This document shows, piece by piece, positions 1-6,002 of a DNA stretch of 6,002 bases. Below the pieces are notes generated by a model. The model did no database searches. It saw only the letters and a program-made list of their open reading frames with translations, and was not told the origin of the DNA. The stretch is from positions 1 through 6,002 of the forward strand of contig CALCVT010000027.1 in assembly GCA_937906495.1 (NCBI GenBank), given 5' to 3'. The DNA is from an uncultured Prevotella sp. GTDB taxonomy: Bacteria > Bacteroidota > Bacteroidia > Bacteroidales > Bacteroidaceae. The stretch's first letter is position 1. Each line of letters opens with the position of its first letter. Made by a program: the position numbers and the translations under genes.

Positions 1-1
1 T

Positions 2-1153
2 TCCGCCAAGGATCAGCGTACGGCCTTGGTGATCATTCACGATATTCAGAGCGGCGACCTGCGTCTGGAACCCGGTAAAACCTTTTTGGACTACATCACC
101 CAGTACCAACAAAAAGAACTGCGTTACTTGATGCTTACACTGGCTGAGGCTACCGACCTGGATGCAGCACTGCTTTGGAACATTATTGAACGTGGACCCG
201 TGGAGCAAACCATCAATGCGTACAACCAGTTTGATACGCTCAAGGCCAGCGTTCATCCGGATAAGGCTCGCAACTTCCTTTCGCTTGTTGAAGGCAAGGA
301 AATAAAGCCTCGCATGGTGATGCCCAAGATGGACAAAGTGTTGCGTGAGTTTATACTGAACCCTCAAAGCCGGATACACCTCATTAACAAATACCTGGGA
401 CGCGACGAGGCCGAACAGGCCGAAGCGCTGAAGGAAAATGTCGGAATGGCTCTGCCTCAACAACCCGCGGAGCCCGGCGAACAATTCGATACCGACTTGA
501 TTACTGCAAAACTGACAGCCGTGCTGACAACGACCTTGCAGCAGGTCAAAGGGCAGATGCGCAGTTTCGACGAGGTGATTCAGGGAATCTTTTTTATCAT
601 AGATACCGCCTCCATCCCCTCTTTGGATGGCGTGGGCATGTACCTTAGGCAAGCCCTGACCAACCTCTATGTAAAGACTCCCAACATTGTCGAAAAGTTC
701 ATTGCCTTTAACCTGCTGGTAACCAAGTTCGAAGCCTATCTGAAAAAACTCTATTACCTGGAGCACCACGAAGAGGTTGATCCTTACAACGTAAGTATGG
801 GCGTGACCTGGAGGGATGTAATCCATGCGCACCCTGCCCTGTGGAGCCTGAAGTATAGTAGTGGAGATGGGATGCAGACGCTCTATCGCTACCTGATGCT
901 CGTAAAGGACTGGCGCAATGCAGAGTCGCACATCTCGCCTACCGCCTCGGAGGCAGAGGTAGATGCTGCCCTCAGCGTGGTAATAGCCATGTATGGCTAT
1001 GCAACCGGTACGGCCATCACCGAACTCGAAATGGCCGGCTACGATGTGACGCTCCCGCCGCAAGGGCAGCAAGCTATCTCTAAAACCTATGAACCCGGGC
1101 CGGAGGACGCAGGCTATGCACAGGCTGCTGAAGACGAGCCCCATAAGCCCTGA
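2..1153 (+). CDS. hsdR: Type I restriction endonuclease R subunit, C-terminal part (5' end outside window)
   Basis: HsdR is the ATP-driven translocase and nuclease subunit of type I restriction-modification complexes (with HsdM and HsdS) and cuts unmethylated foreign DNA in the cytoplasm. The frame is open from the window edge. The TTG at 26 is only an internal codon, and residues here are numbered from it. The family's C-terminal signature is clear: a PGKTFLDYITQYQ stretch (residues 16-28), INAYNQFDTLKASV (63-76), KARNFLSLVEGKEI (80-93) and KMDKVLREFIL (101-111). HsdR proteins commonly end soon after that last block, but this one continues to residue 375 with a linker (about 125-157), a helical region (158-330) and a polar tail. 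The nuclease motif and helicase motifs I-VI must lie upstream. It converges on the MATE gene, and no hsdM or hsdS is visible. The R-subunit assignment rests on remembered family signatures and is fairly sure. The function of the extension is inferred. Confidence 0.82.
   Translation, partial: SAKDQRTALVIIHDIQSGDLRLEPGKTFLDYITQYQQKELRYLMLTLAEATDLDAALLWNIIERGPVEQTINAYNQFDTLKASVHPDKARNFLSLVEGKEIKPRMVMPKMDKVLREFILNPQSRIHLINKYLGRDEAEQAEALKENVGMALPQQPAEPGEQFDTDLITAKLTAVLTTTLQQVKGQMRSFDEVIQGIFFIIDTASIPSLDGVGMYLRQALTNLYVKTPNIVEKFIAFNLLVTKFEAYLKKLYYLEHHEEVDPYNVSMGVTWRDVIHAHPALWSLKYSSGDGMQTLYRYLMLVKDWRNAESHISPTASEAEVDAALSVVIAMYGYATGTAITELEMAGYDVTLPPQGQQAISKTYEPGPEDAGYAQAAEDEPHKP
497..1015 (+). other. 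HEPN-like helical domain at the C-terminus of HsdR
   Basis: Residues about 158-330 of the HsdR fragment (numbered from the TTG at 26) are predicted by eye to be mostly alpha-helical. They include a long amphipathic helix at 221-249 (VEKFIAFNLLVTKFEAYLKK and following). A second helix ends in KDWRNAESH, where R297-N298-x3-H302 (codons 914-931) fits the R-[N/D/H]-x3/4-H active-site motif of HEPN ribonucleases. A further helix (311-330) follows, as expected for a HEPN bundle. HEPN domains are known toxins and RNases in abortive infection, toxin-antitoxin and CRISPR effector proteins, and have been noted next to restriction systems. That this one cleaves RNA is inference. It could instead be an inactive helical platform for contacting HsdM. 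Confidence 0.5.
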
Positions 1154-1160
1154 TAAAGCG

Positions 1161-1211
1161 AACAAAAACTATCAGCCGCAACCCGTAAATGAAAAACAGG
1201 TTGCGGCTGAT
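1161..1211 (-). terminator. Intrinsic terminator between convergent hsdR and MATE genes
   Basis: A perfect 13-bp inverted repeat pairs 1171-1183 (atcagccgcaacc) with 1199-1211 around a 15-nt loop. Read on the minus strand, the stem is followed at once by AGTTTTTGTT (1170-1161), the T-tract expected of a Rho-independent terminator. It would end the MATE transcript about 124 nt after its stop codon. It also lies 17 nt after the hsdR stop. On the plus strand no T-run follows, so it would act there only as a hairpin or a weaker terminator. Confidence 0.7.
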
Positions 1212-1232
1212 TGGCTACAGATAAAGCCAATG

Positions 1233-1260
1233 AATGGCGGGCTGGCTTGCCCCGCCCATT
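1233..1260. other. Second GC-rich hairpin in the convergent gap
   Basis: The segment aatggcggg (1233-1241) can pair with cccgcccatt (1251-1260), giving 9 bp with one bulged C and a loop of about 9 nt. No clear T-run follows on either strand. It lies between the MATE stop codon and the stronger 13-bp stem-loop, so it may be an accessory 3'-end structure or chance pairing in GC-rich DNA. Confidence 0.3.
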
Positions 1261-1334
1261 GCCTGATGCCAGTTGAGGCTTGCGGGTTCGCGGAGCAGTA
1301 GGAAGATAGTTCAGTAAAAGGGACGGCCAAAAGA

Positions 1335-2702
1335 TTACACGCCCCTATGGGCCGCAGGTTCCGGACGGGCTGCCGTCATTTTGCGGTAAACGTAGTGGAA
1401 AGCCGGTACTAAGAAGAGTACGGCAAAAACCCAGGCTGTGCTGTCGCCAAAGCACACGGCGGTGTAGCCCCACAGCGGAACGGCTATCAGGCTGACCCCG
1501 ATGCGGGCCACCATTTCGGATACGCCCGAGAGCATGGCCAGCGAGGTGTAGCCCACGCCCTGAATGGTGTAGCGCAAAATGCAGAGCAGTCCGAGGATGG
1601 GGTAAAAACTAACCGAAACGTGCAGGAATAAGGCTGTTTTTTGCAGAATCTCTACCTCGTTGGCTGCAACGAAAAGCAAGGCAAACGACTCGCCCTGAGT
1701 CCAGAGCAGCAAATTCATAAGTAGGGCATAGCCCATCATGATAAGGGCCGAACTCTTAACCCCCAGCCACACGCGCCGGGGCAGGCCGGCGCCATAGTTT
1801 TGTCCGGCATAGGTGGCCATGGCAATGCCCAGACTCTCGAGCGGTGTGAGGAAAAACATTTTAATGCGCATGGCCGCCGTAAAGGCTGCTACGCAGGTGG
1901 TGCCCAGGGCATTGTTGGAACTTTGCAGCATGATGCTGCCAATGGCCGTAATGCTGAACTGCAAGCCCATAGGCACTCCCACCCCCAGCAGGGTGCGTAC
2001 GGCACGGGGGTTGAAGCGGCGTTCGGCCGGTGTGGAGCGCAGAATGGCATATTTGTGTTGCATATATACGTAGCAGAGCAAGGCACTCACTGCCTGCGAG
2101 AGCACCGTGGCTACGGCAGCTCCGGTTACTCCCCAGCCAAACACCAGGATGAACAGCAAGTCGAGTACGATGTTGAGAACGGAGGCCAGCAGCAAAAACC
2201 AAAAGGGCGTTTTACTGTCGCCCAGCGCACGGATGATGCACGAAAGCAAGTTGTAGAAGAAGGTGGCCGGAATGCCGATGAAGGTGGCCAGCAGGTAGGC
2301 ATAAGCTCCATCAAAAATGATGTCGGGGGTGCGCATGATGTGCAGAATAAAGCCGCACAGCACCGAGGTGACGAGTGCCAGGACGATGCTCATGCTCCAG
2401 GCCAGCTTAAAGGCATTGTGTATGTAGGAGTGCATGAGCGTATAGTCGCGCGCGCCGAATTTTTGGGCTATCGGTATGGCAAAGCCGCCACAACAGCCGT
2501 TGCAGAAGCCTAAAATAAGGAAAACTACCGAGGTGCTTGCACCCACGGCAGCCAGGGCGTTGATGCCGAGTGCGCGGCCTACAATGGCAGCATCTACCAT
2601 GGAGTAAGTTTGTTGCAGCATGTTGCCCAAAAGCAGGGGAAGGGCAAATTTAATGATGAGCGGAAGCGGATTGCCCGCAGTAAGTTCTTTGGTTGCAGCC
2701 AT
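1335..2702 (-). CDS. MATE-family multidrug/toxin efflux antiporter
   Basis: This is an inner-membrane antiporter that exports organic cations, drugs or metabolites in exchange for Na+ or H+. The 455-residue length and about twelve hydrophobic segments fit the MATE family. The first lobe opens with LPLLLGNMLQQTYSMVDAAI (residues 21-40), which includes an acidic residue (D37) in TM1, and then VGRALG. RALGDSKTPFW (158-168) precedes TM5-6, with the GWGVTGAAVATVLSQ stretch after them. The second lobe starts at GVPMGLQFS (242-250) and carries GQNYGAG (300-306), RYTIQGVGYTSLAMLSG (377-393) and WGYTAVCFGDSTAW (411-424). The start is set at ATG 2702-2700. An in-frame ATG 27 codons upstream would add a tail not seen in the family and would run through the likely promoter box. 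There is no strong Shine-Dalgarno, as is usual in Bacteroidota. The gene is probably monocistronic. The substrate cannot be told from sequence. Confidence 0.93.
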   Translation of the reverse strand: MAATKELTAGNPLPLIIKFALPLLLGNMLQQTYSMVDAAIVGRALGINALAAVGASTSVVFLILGFCNGCCGGFAIPIAQKFGARDYTLMHSYIHNAFKLAWSMSIVLALVTSVLCGFILHIMRTPDIIFDGAYAYLLATFIGIPATFFYNLLSCIIRALGDSKTPFWFLLLASVLNIVLDLLFILVFGWGVTGAAVATVLSQAVSALLCYVYMQHKYAILRSTPAERRFNPRAVRTLLGVGVPMGLQFSITAIGSIMLQSSNNALGTTCVAAFTAAMRIKMFFLTPLESLGIAMATYAGQNYGAGLPRRVWLGVKSSALIMMGYALLMNLLLWTQGESFALLFVAANEVEILQKTALFLHVSVSFYPILGLLCILRYTIQGVGYTSLAMLSGVSEMVARIGVSLIAVPLWGYTAVCFGDSTAWVFAVLFLVPAFHYVYRKMTAARPEPAAHRGV

Positions 2703-2750
2703 GGTGGAGCAGATTGAAGTTGTGCGACATAAGTTGGGTGTTTTCAGGTG

Positions 2751-2758
2751 CAAAATTA
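2751..2758 (-). promoter_or_regulatory. Probable Bacteroidetes-type -7 box for the MATE gene
   Basis: On the minus strand this reads TAATTTTG, an exact match to the Bacteroidetes TAnnTTTG -7 consensus. It would place transcription start near 2744, giving a leader of about 42 nt before the ATG at 2702. No TTTG -33 element is found 19-21 bp upstream, so this is a one-box prediction. Confidence 0.4.
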
Positions 2759-2948
2759 CAGTGAATACTCCAAGTAACTGCATTTTTCAGAATACGTTTT
2801 TGGGGGGTGCTCAGATATTTTGCACATTTATCTGCTGTTTTGCCAAGGCAACTTGCACAAAGCCCGCGTAGCGTAGCTGCATCAAGTGGCGCGAGGTTGG
2901 GTGCAGTGTAAAAGCCGCCCCCAGTGTAAGCGCGGCATGAACAACAGG

Positions 2949-2988
2949 CAACGCCCGCTGGCCACAAGGTGTGGCACAACGGGCGTTG
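2949..2988 (-). terminator. Stem-loop downstream of the GH2 gene, possible terminator
   Basis: Outer arms caacgcccg (2949-2957) and cgggcgttg (2980-2988) pair perfectly over 9 bp. Inside them gccac (2961-2965) pairs with gtggc (2971-2975) around a 5-nt loop, separated from the outer stem by a small internal loop. It lies 72 nt after the GH2 stop codon. Read on the minus strand the stem is followed by CCTGTTGTTC, only a weak T-tract, so termination may be partial or the hairpin may protect the mRNA 3' end. Confidence 0.5.
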
Positions 2989-3060
2989 TGATGGGCTACA
3001 AGAAGTGGCCGGCCTTTTACCTGTTGCAATCGTGCAGAAGGAAGGCGGGCTGTGGCCGGC

Positions 3061-5733
3061 TTAGTTTTTTTCGCCAAAAGCAGTTTGCTGCTTTTCAACC
3101 TCCTTAAGTTTGCGGTTCATTTCAGCTTTGCGGTTTTGCTCCGTTTTCAAGTCAAGGGGGTCGGTACCATTCGTAACGGTTCCGGCTCCAGCTTCCGTTT
3201 GTCCAATTCGGGCCGCTTCGGTCGGATTATAAATCAACGGATGGTCGGCCGGCTGGCTTTCGAGTTCAAGAACTGCGGCGGTAGGCATCTGTGCACCTTT
3301 CCACCACACATGGGCTATGACCCGAATTTTTCCGGCTTGCGTGGTAGATTGTATCAGTACCGGAGCCGTACCCCATTTTACCGGAGCCGGATTGGCTCCA
3401 ATGCCCGAATCGCCAACGATGCGGCCTTCGCCTTCGATATCGAACCGAATTTGATAATTGTTCAGCCGTTTGATATTTCCGTTTTTGTCGGCCACTGCCG
3501 CAATCACCGTCATCAGGTCAGCTCCGTCGGCTTTGAGGGCCATGCCCTCGTGGTCAGCCCAAAGGAGTAGTTTTTCGGGGCGGCGTGCCGGCCGTACCTC
3601 ATGGGTGGCTACCACTTGACCGTTGATGAGGCCTTCGGCGCGCAGAAAGACATCGTTCTGCCGTTGTTCATACATTGACATTTGCTTGTCGGTCATGAAG
3701 TTGTACACATCTTTGAATACGATGATTGGCGAGGGCATCCCTTCAGCCTTTTCATGACGTGTATAAGTCCACGTGTGGCCTCCCTTGTTATAGGTCAGGC
3801 GTACCTCGTCGCAATTGGAGTAAACCGTAACGTCTTTGGGTGAGAATGGGGTCATTTCGTGTGCAATGTACACCATTGGTCCTGTTTCGAAGGGCTTTTC
3901 TTCGCGTTGAGGGTTTCGCTGTGCCTGAAACATGTAGTAGGAGTACTTTGGTTGACGGAAAACATCCATGAGTCCGCCGTAGAAGGGGTCGGGGTGGTAG
4001 CCACGCTGATGGTCGAACGCATGCCACAGGCATCCCCCGACGTGTTGCCTTGAAGTGCGGTAGAGTGCATTGTACGAGGTGTAGGGGTAGGGTGGGTCAG
4101 CATAGTGTTGTGCTTGTACCAGCATGGCCTGTTCGCCCCAATTGCGGGCTACGCGGCTGGGCGAATTGTGCGAGTTCCAGTCATCTACGTTATCGCCCCA
4201 TTCACGGGTAAAGTAAGTAGTCTGGGGGTTGTCAGGTTGCCGTGCCCATTGCTCGTCGGCATTTGCCGGGTGGCAGAACTGTACGGGGTAGATTTCATGC
4301 CCGCGGGCTTTGCTGTCGCATGCCGAGTAGCAGTAAGCATAAGGATATTCTTCATGAACAATGTTCTGTGTTCGTTGAGCAAAGTCGGCCGGATACCAGG
4401 TTTCGTTCAAAATAGGTTCCCACAGCCATACACAAGGGTGATCGCGGTCGCGGCGAACCAGCTGCCTGATGTCGTTGTATACGCGCTCGGCAAAAACGGG
4501 AGCTTCATTCCAAAACTGCCAGCCCGGTGTGTTGATGATGACAAAAAGTCCGAGTTCATCGCAAGCATCCATAAAGGCCGGGTCCTGAGGACAGTGGGCG
4601 TTGCGGATAACCTTGATGCCGGCATCGCGCAATTTCTTGGCATCGCGCCAGTGCAGTCCGTTTGAAACGGCATTGCCCACCAGGGCATAGTCCTGATGGC
4701 GGTTGGCGCCGATAAGCGGTTGCTCGTAGGGTTTGCCGTTGAGCCAGAAACCCTCCTTGCCCTTAAACTCAATGCCGCGGATACCAATGCGCCGGCGGTA
4801 ACCATCGATAACCTCGCCTTTGGGGTTGCGTACACGTACCATGAGGTTGTAAAGGTTGGGCTGCTCCGGACTCCAAAGGTGGGGAGCCTTGAGCTTGATT
4901 TGATGGTTGGTTGTAAGCGCCTTCCCCGGACGTATCCGGATGGCCGTATTGGCCAGTGCCGCCCGTTGGCCGTCGGGTTGCAGCAATTCATATTCAACAA
5001 CCCCACTAAAGTGTTTGGAACTATCGTTGCGTATCTGCGTTTGTATGAGCACGGTAGCTGCGGTTTCCGACACCTTGTCGAAAGCTACGAAAAGTCCGCC
5101 GCCGGCCGTTTCGCCTTCAAAATTAGGATCTGTGATGTAAACATTGCGGTGAGCAACGAGCCAGCAGTCGCGGTAAATACCCCCAAAGTAGCTAAAGTCT
5201 AGCATCTCCTGTGCCTTGCCCGGAGGATAGGTGGGGTCGTTGCTGTTGTCAGTCCAAACGGCCAGCAGATTGTCGTTGTTCCAGTTAATAAAGTCAGTTA
5301 CGTCCACCACTACCGGCAGGTAGCCGCCGTAGTGTTCGGTCAGCAGTTTACCATTGAGAAAAACCTTGCTTTTTCCCATGATGGCCTCAAAGTGCAGAAA
5401 TAACTTTTGCCCTTTCAGGTTGGCTTGCGGGGTGAAGTGCTTGCGATACCAGGCCTCGCCTTGATAGTTTATGCAGCCGCTGGCCTCGGTGGGCAGGTAT
5501 TCCAAACCGTGGGGTAGCGAAACTACTTGCCATTGGCTATCGTCGAAATTGACAGCTTCAGCCCCCTTGACAGCGCCCTTGTAGAATCGCCAGACCGGGT
5601 TCATGGAGTGGACTGTTCGGCCCGAGTTTGGCAACTCGTAAAAGCCCGCGGTTGAAAACTGTGGTTGGTTGTCGGCAGCGGCTACCTTGAATAACATAAA
5701 GGCCAGTGCCAGAAGTAAAAGTCTGAGTTTCAT
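3061..5733 (-). CDS. Exported glycoside hydrolase family 2 enzyme, beta-galactosidase-like
   Basis: This is a retaining exo-glycosidase, probably acting in the periplasm on plant, algal or host glycan fragments. The 890-residue protein begins with a Sec signal peptide (positive MKLR, hydrophobic core, AAA at 18-20) and no lipobox cysteine. Domains in order: GH2 sugar-binding sandwich (about 45-200), immunoglobulin-like domain (about 205-320), TIM barrel (about 325-610), then two or more beta domains. The latter resemble the VYSNCDEV-type GH2 C-terminal domain at 637-644 and a LKADGADLMTV domain at 733-743. Landmarks match LacZ: NRH (344-346, LacZ H357 region), H380 (LacZ H391), acid/base E444 in ILNETW, nucleophile E511 in FTREWGDN, and GGCLW (566-570). 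The charged tail (about 862-890) is unusual. No NxK glucuronidase motif was noticed, and beta-galactosidase is favoured, but the substrate is unproven. There is no SusC/SusD pair in the window. The start at 5733 is chosen because the signal peptide begins there. Confidence 0.92.
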   Translation of the reverse strand: MKLRLLLLALAFMLFKVAAADNQPQFSTAGFYELPNSGRTVHSMNPVWRFYKGAVKGAEAVNFDDSQWQVVSLPHGLEYLPTEASGCINYQGEAWYRKHFTPQANLKGQKLFLHFEAIMGKSKVFLNGKLLTEHYGGYLPVVVDVTDFINWNNDNLLAVWTDNSNDPTYPPGKAQEMLDFSYFGGIYRDCWLVAHRNVYITDPNFEGETAGGGLFVAFDKVSETAATVLIQTQIRNDSSKHFSGVVEYELLQPDGQRAALANTAIRIRPGKALTTNHQIKLKAPHLWSPEQPNLYNLMVRVRNPKGEVIDGYRRRIGIRGIEFKGKEGFWLNGKPYEQPLIGANRHQDYALVGNAVSNGLHWRDAKKLRDAGIKVIRNAHCPQDPAFMDACDELGLFVIINTPGWQFWNEAPVFAERVYNDIRQLVRRDRDHPCVWLWEPILNETWYPADFAQRTQNIVHEEYPYAYCYSACDSKARGHEIYPVQFCHPANADEQWARQPDNPQTTYFTREWGDNVDDWNSHNSPSRVARNWGEQAMLVQAQHYADPPYPYTSYNALYRTSRQHVGGCLWHAFDHQRGYHPDPFYGGLMDVFRQPKYSYYMFQAQRNPQREEKPFETGPMVYIAHEMTPFSPKDVTVYSNCDEVRLTYNKGGHTWTYTRHEKAEGMPSPIIVFKDVYNFMTDKQMSMYEQRQNDVFLRAEGLINGQVVATHEVRPARRPEKLLLWADHEGMALKADGADLMTVIAAVADKNGNIKRLNNYQIRFDIEGEGRIVGDSGIGANPAPVKWGTAPVLIQSTTQAGKIRVIAHVWWKGAQMPTAAVLELESQPADHPLIYNPTEAARIGQTEAGAGTVTNGTDPLDLKTEQNRKAEMNRKLKEVEKQQTAFGEKN

Positions 5734-5804
5734 ACGTTAATCTTCGTATAGGAGTTGGGATTGCCTTGGGCCGTGGTCAGTGGCCGTGAGAAAGTACGTT
5801 GTTG

Positions 5805-5836
5805 CAAAAGTAGTGAAAGGCGAGCGAAGTGGCAAA
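5805..5836 (-). promoter_or_regulatory. Bacteroidetes-type promoter of the GH2 gene
   Basis: On the minus strand, TTTG (5836-5833) is followed after 20 bp by TACTTTTG (5812-5805). This matches the Bacteroidetes sigma consensus of TTTG at -33 and TAnnTTTG at -7, with the usual spacing. Transcription would start near 5798, giving a leader of about 65 nt before the ATG at 5733. The -33 element lies inside the first unit of the tandem repeat array, and the -7 box spans the junction between repeat and unique DNA. Confidence 0.65.
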
Positions 5837-6002
5837 TCTGAAAGCTTGCTTTCAAAGATTGCCACTTCCGAGCCGCCTCCTACCTTATTGAAAGGTAGTG
5901 AAAGGCGAGCGAAGTGGCAAATCTGAAAGCTTGCTTTCAAAGATTGCCCACTTCCGAGCCGCCTCCTACCTTATTGAAAGGTAGTGAAAGGCGAGCGAAG
6001 TG
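5811..6002. repeat. Tandem array of 85/86-bp palindromic repeats, open at the right edge
   Basis: Copy 1 is 5811-5895 (85 bp), copy 2 is 5896-5981 (86 bp), and copy 3 starts at 5982 and is cut by the window end after 21 identical bases. Copies 1 and 2 differ only by one extra C in copy 2 (gattgccc against gattgcc, near 5946-5949). Each unit can fold. In copy 1, gaagtggcaa (5826-5835) pairs with ttgccacttc (5859-5868), and inside it tgaaagc (5839-5845) pairs with gctttca (5848-5854). A second stem, ctacctt (5880-5886) with aaggtag (5892-5898), spans the boundary to the next unit. Units abut with no spacers, so this is not CRISPR. A REP-like or small palindromic mobile element that has multiplied in tandem is the simplest reading. 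The class is not recognised. Confidence 0.85.

Larger units (their letters stand above)
2703..3060. other. Non-coding gap between the MATE and GH2 genes
   Basis: This 358-bp stretch separates two minus-strand genes. It holds the MATE leader and -7 box at its left end and a two-part stem-loop at 2949-2988. The short open frames that cross it, on both strands, have no recognisable domain, signal or start context. A 9-bp word, gtggccggc, occurs twice (3005-3013 and 3052-3060), the second copy touching the GH2 stop codon. No tRNA or known riboswitch is recognisable. Confidence 0.6.

Noticed and set aside
26..28. TTG at 26 as the true start of the plus-strand gene
   Set aside because: The frame is open to the window edge, and the encoded protein begins in the middle of the HsdR C-terminal region, so this is an internal leucine codon.
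1089..1301. 70-codon plus-strand open frame overlapping the hsdR end
   Set aside because: It reads through the 13-bp terminator stem and has no recognisable domain or start signal.
1800..2513. 237-codon plus-strand open frame inside the MATE gene
   Set aside because: It is antisense to a clear membrane transporter. Its product is low-complexity (Gly/Gln/His/Ala-rich) with no known motif, and reflects codon bias of the real gene.
2703..2783. 27-codon N-terminal extension of the MATE protein from an upstream ATG
   Set aside because: The extension lacks family similarity and would place the TAATTTTG promoter box inside the coding sequence. The ATG at 2702 gives the normal MATE N-terminus.
3005..3060. 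Two copies of gtggccggc as possible insertion-site duplications
   Set aside because: Only 47 bp apart, short, GC-rich and with no terminal inverted repeats or transposase between them, so chance is the better explanation.
3052..3570. 172-codon plus-strand open frame over the 3' end of the GH2 gene
   Set aside because: It is the shadow of a well-supported GH2 reading frame and has no recognisable domain or promoter. The same applies to 4105-4665 and 4696-5202.
5737..5940. 67-codon minus-strand open frame running from the repeat array into the GH2 leader
   Set aside because: It is made mostly of repeat sequence. The 85-bp unit is not a multiple of three, so successive copies read in different frames, and it crosses the GH2 promoter. 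No domain is recognisable.
5811..6002. CRISPR array
   Set aside because: Units of 85/86 bp abut with no unique spacers, and each unit is internally palindromic over most of its length. No cas gene is present.

Overview
The window reads as chromosomal DNA of a member of the Bacteroidota, probably a Bacteroidales-like organism. Three things point that way. Two minus-strand genes have upstream boxes matching the Bacteroidetes TAnnTTTG -7 consensus, and one of them also has a correctly spaced TTTG -33 element. No start has a strong Shine-Dalgarno sequence. The largest gene is a secreted family 2 glycosidase of a type that is very common in this phylum. Genus cannot be assigned from the sequence alone.

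Layout: (1) Positions 2-1153, plus strand: the 3' part of a type I restriction endonuclease R subunit (hsdR). The gene is open at the left edge, so its nuclease and helicase domains lie outside the window. After the usual HsdR C-terminal signature the protein runs on for about 265 residues. This extension includes a helical region with an R-N-x3-H motif, as in HEPN ribonucleases. (2) Positions 1154-1334: a convergent intergenic gap with a perfect 13-bp stem-loop that has a T-tract on the minus-strand side. (3) Positions 1335-2702, minus strand: a complete MATE-family multidrug/Na+ (or H+) antiporter. (4) Positions 2703-3060: a non-coding gap with a probable MATE promoter box and a hairpin that may end the upstream glycosidase transcript. 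(5) Positions 3061-5733, minus strand: a complete exported GH2 beta-galactosidase-like enzyme with both catalytic glutamates recognisable. (6) Positions 5734-6002: the leader and promoter of that gene, running into a tandem array of nearly identical 85/86-bp palindromic repeats that continues past the right edge.

The genes do not look like one pathway. The restriction subunit is the end of a defence locus extending to the left. The MATE exporter and the glycosidase share a strand, but a hairpin and a separate promoter box lie between them, so they are probably separate transcription units. The two points most worth a second look are the HEPN-like extension on HsdR and the palindromic repeat array, whose gene-proximal copy appears to supply half of the glycosidase promoter.
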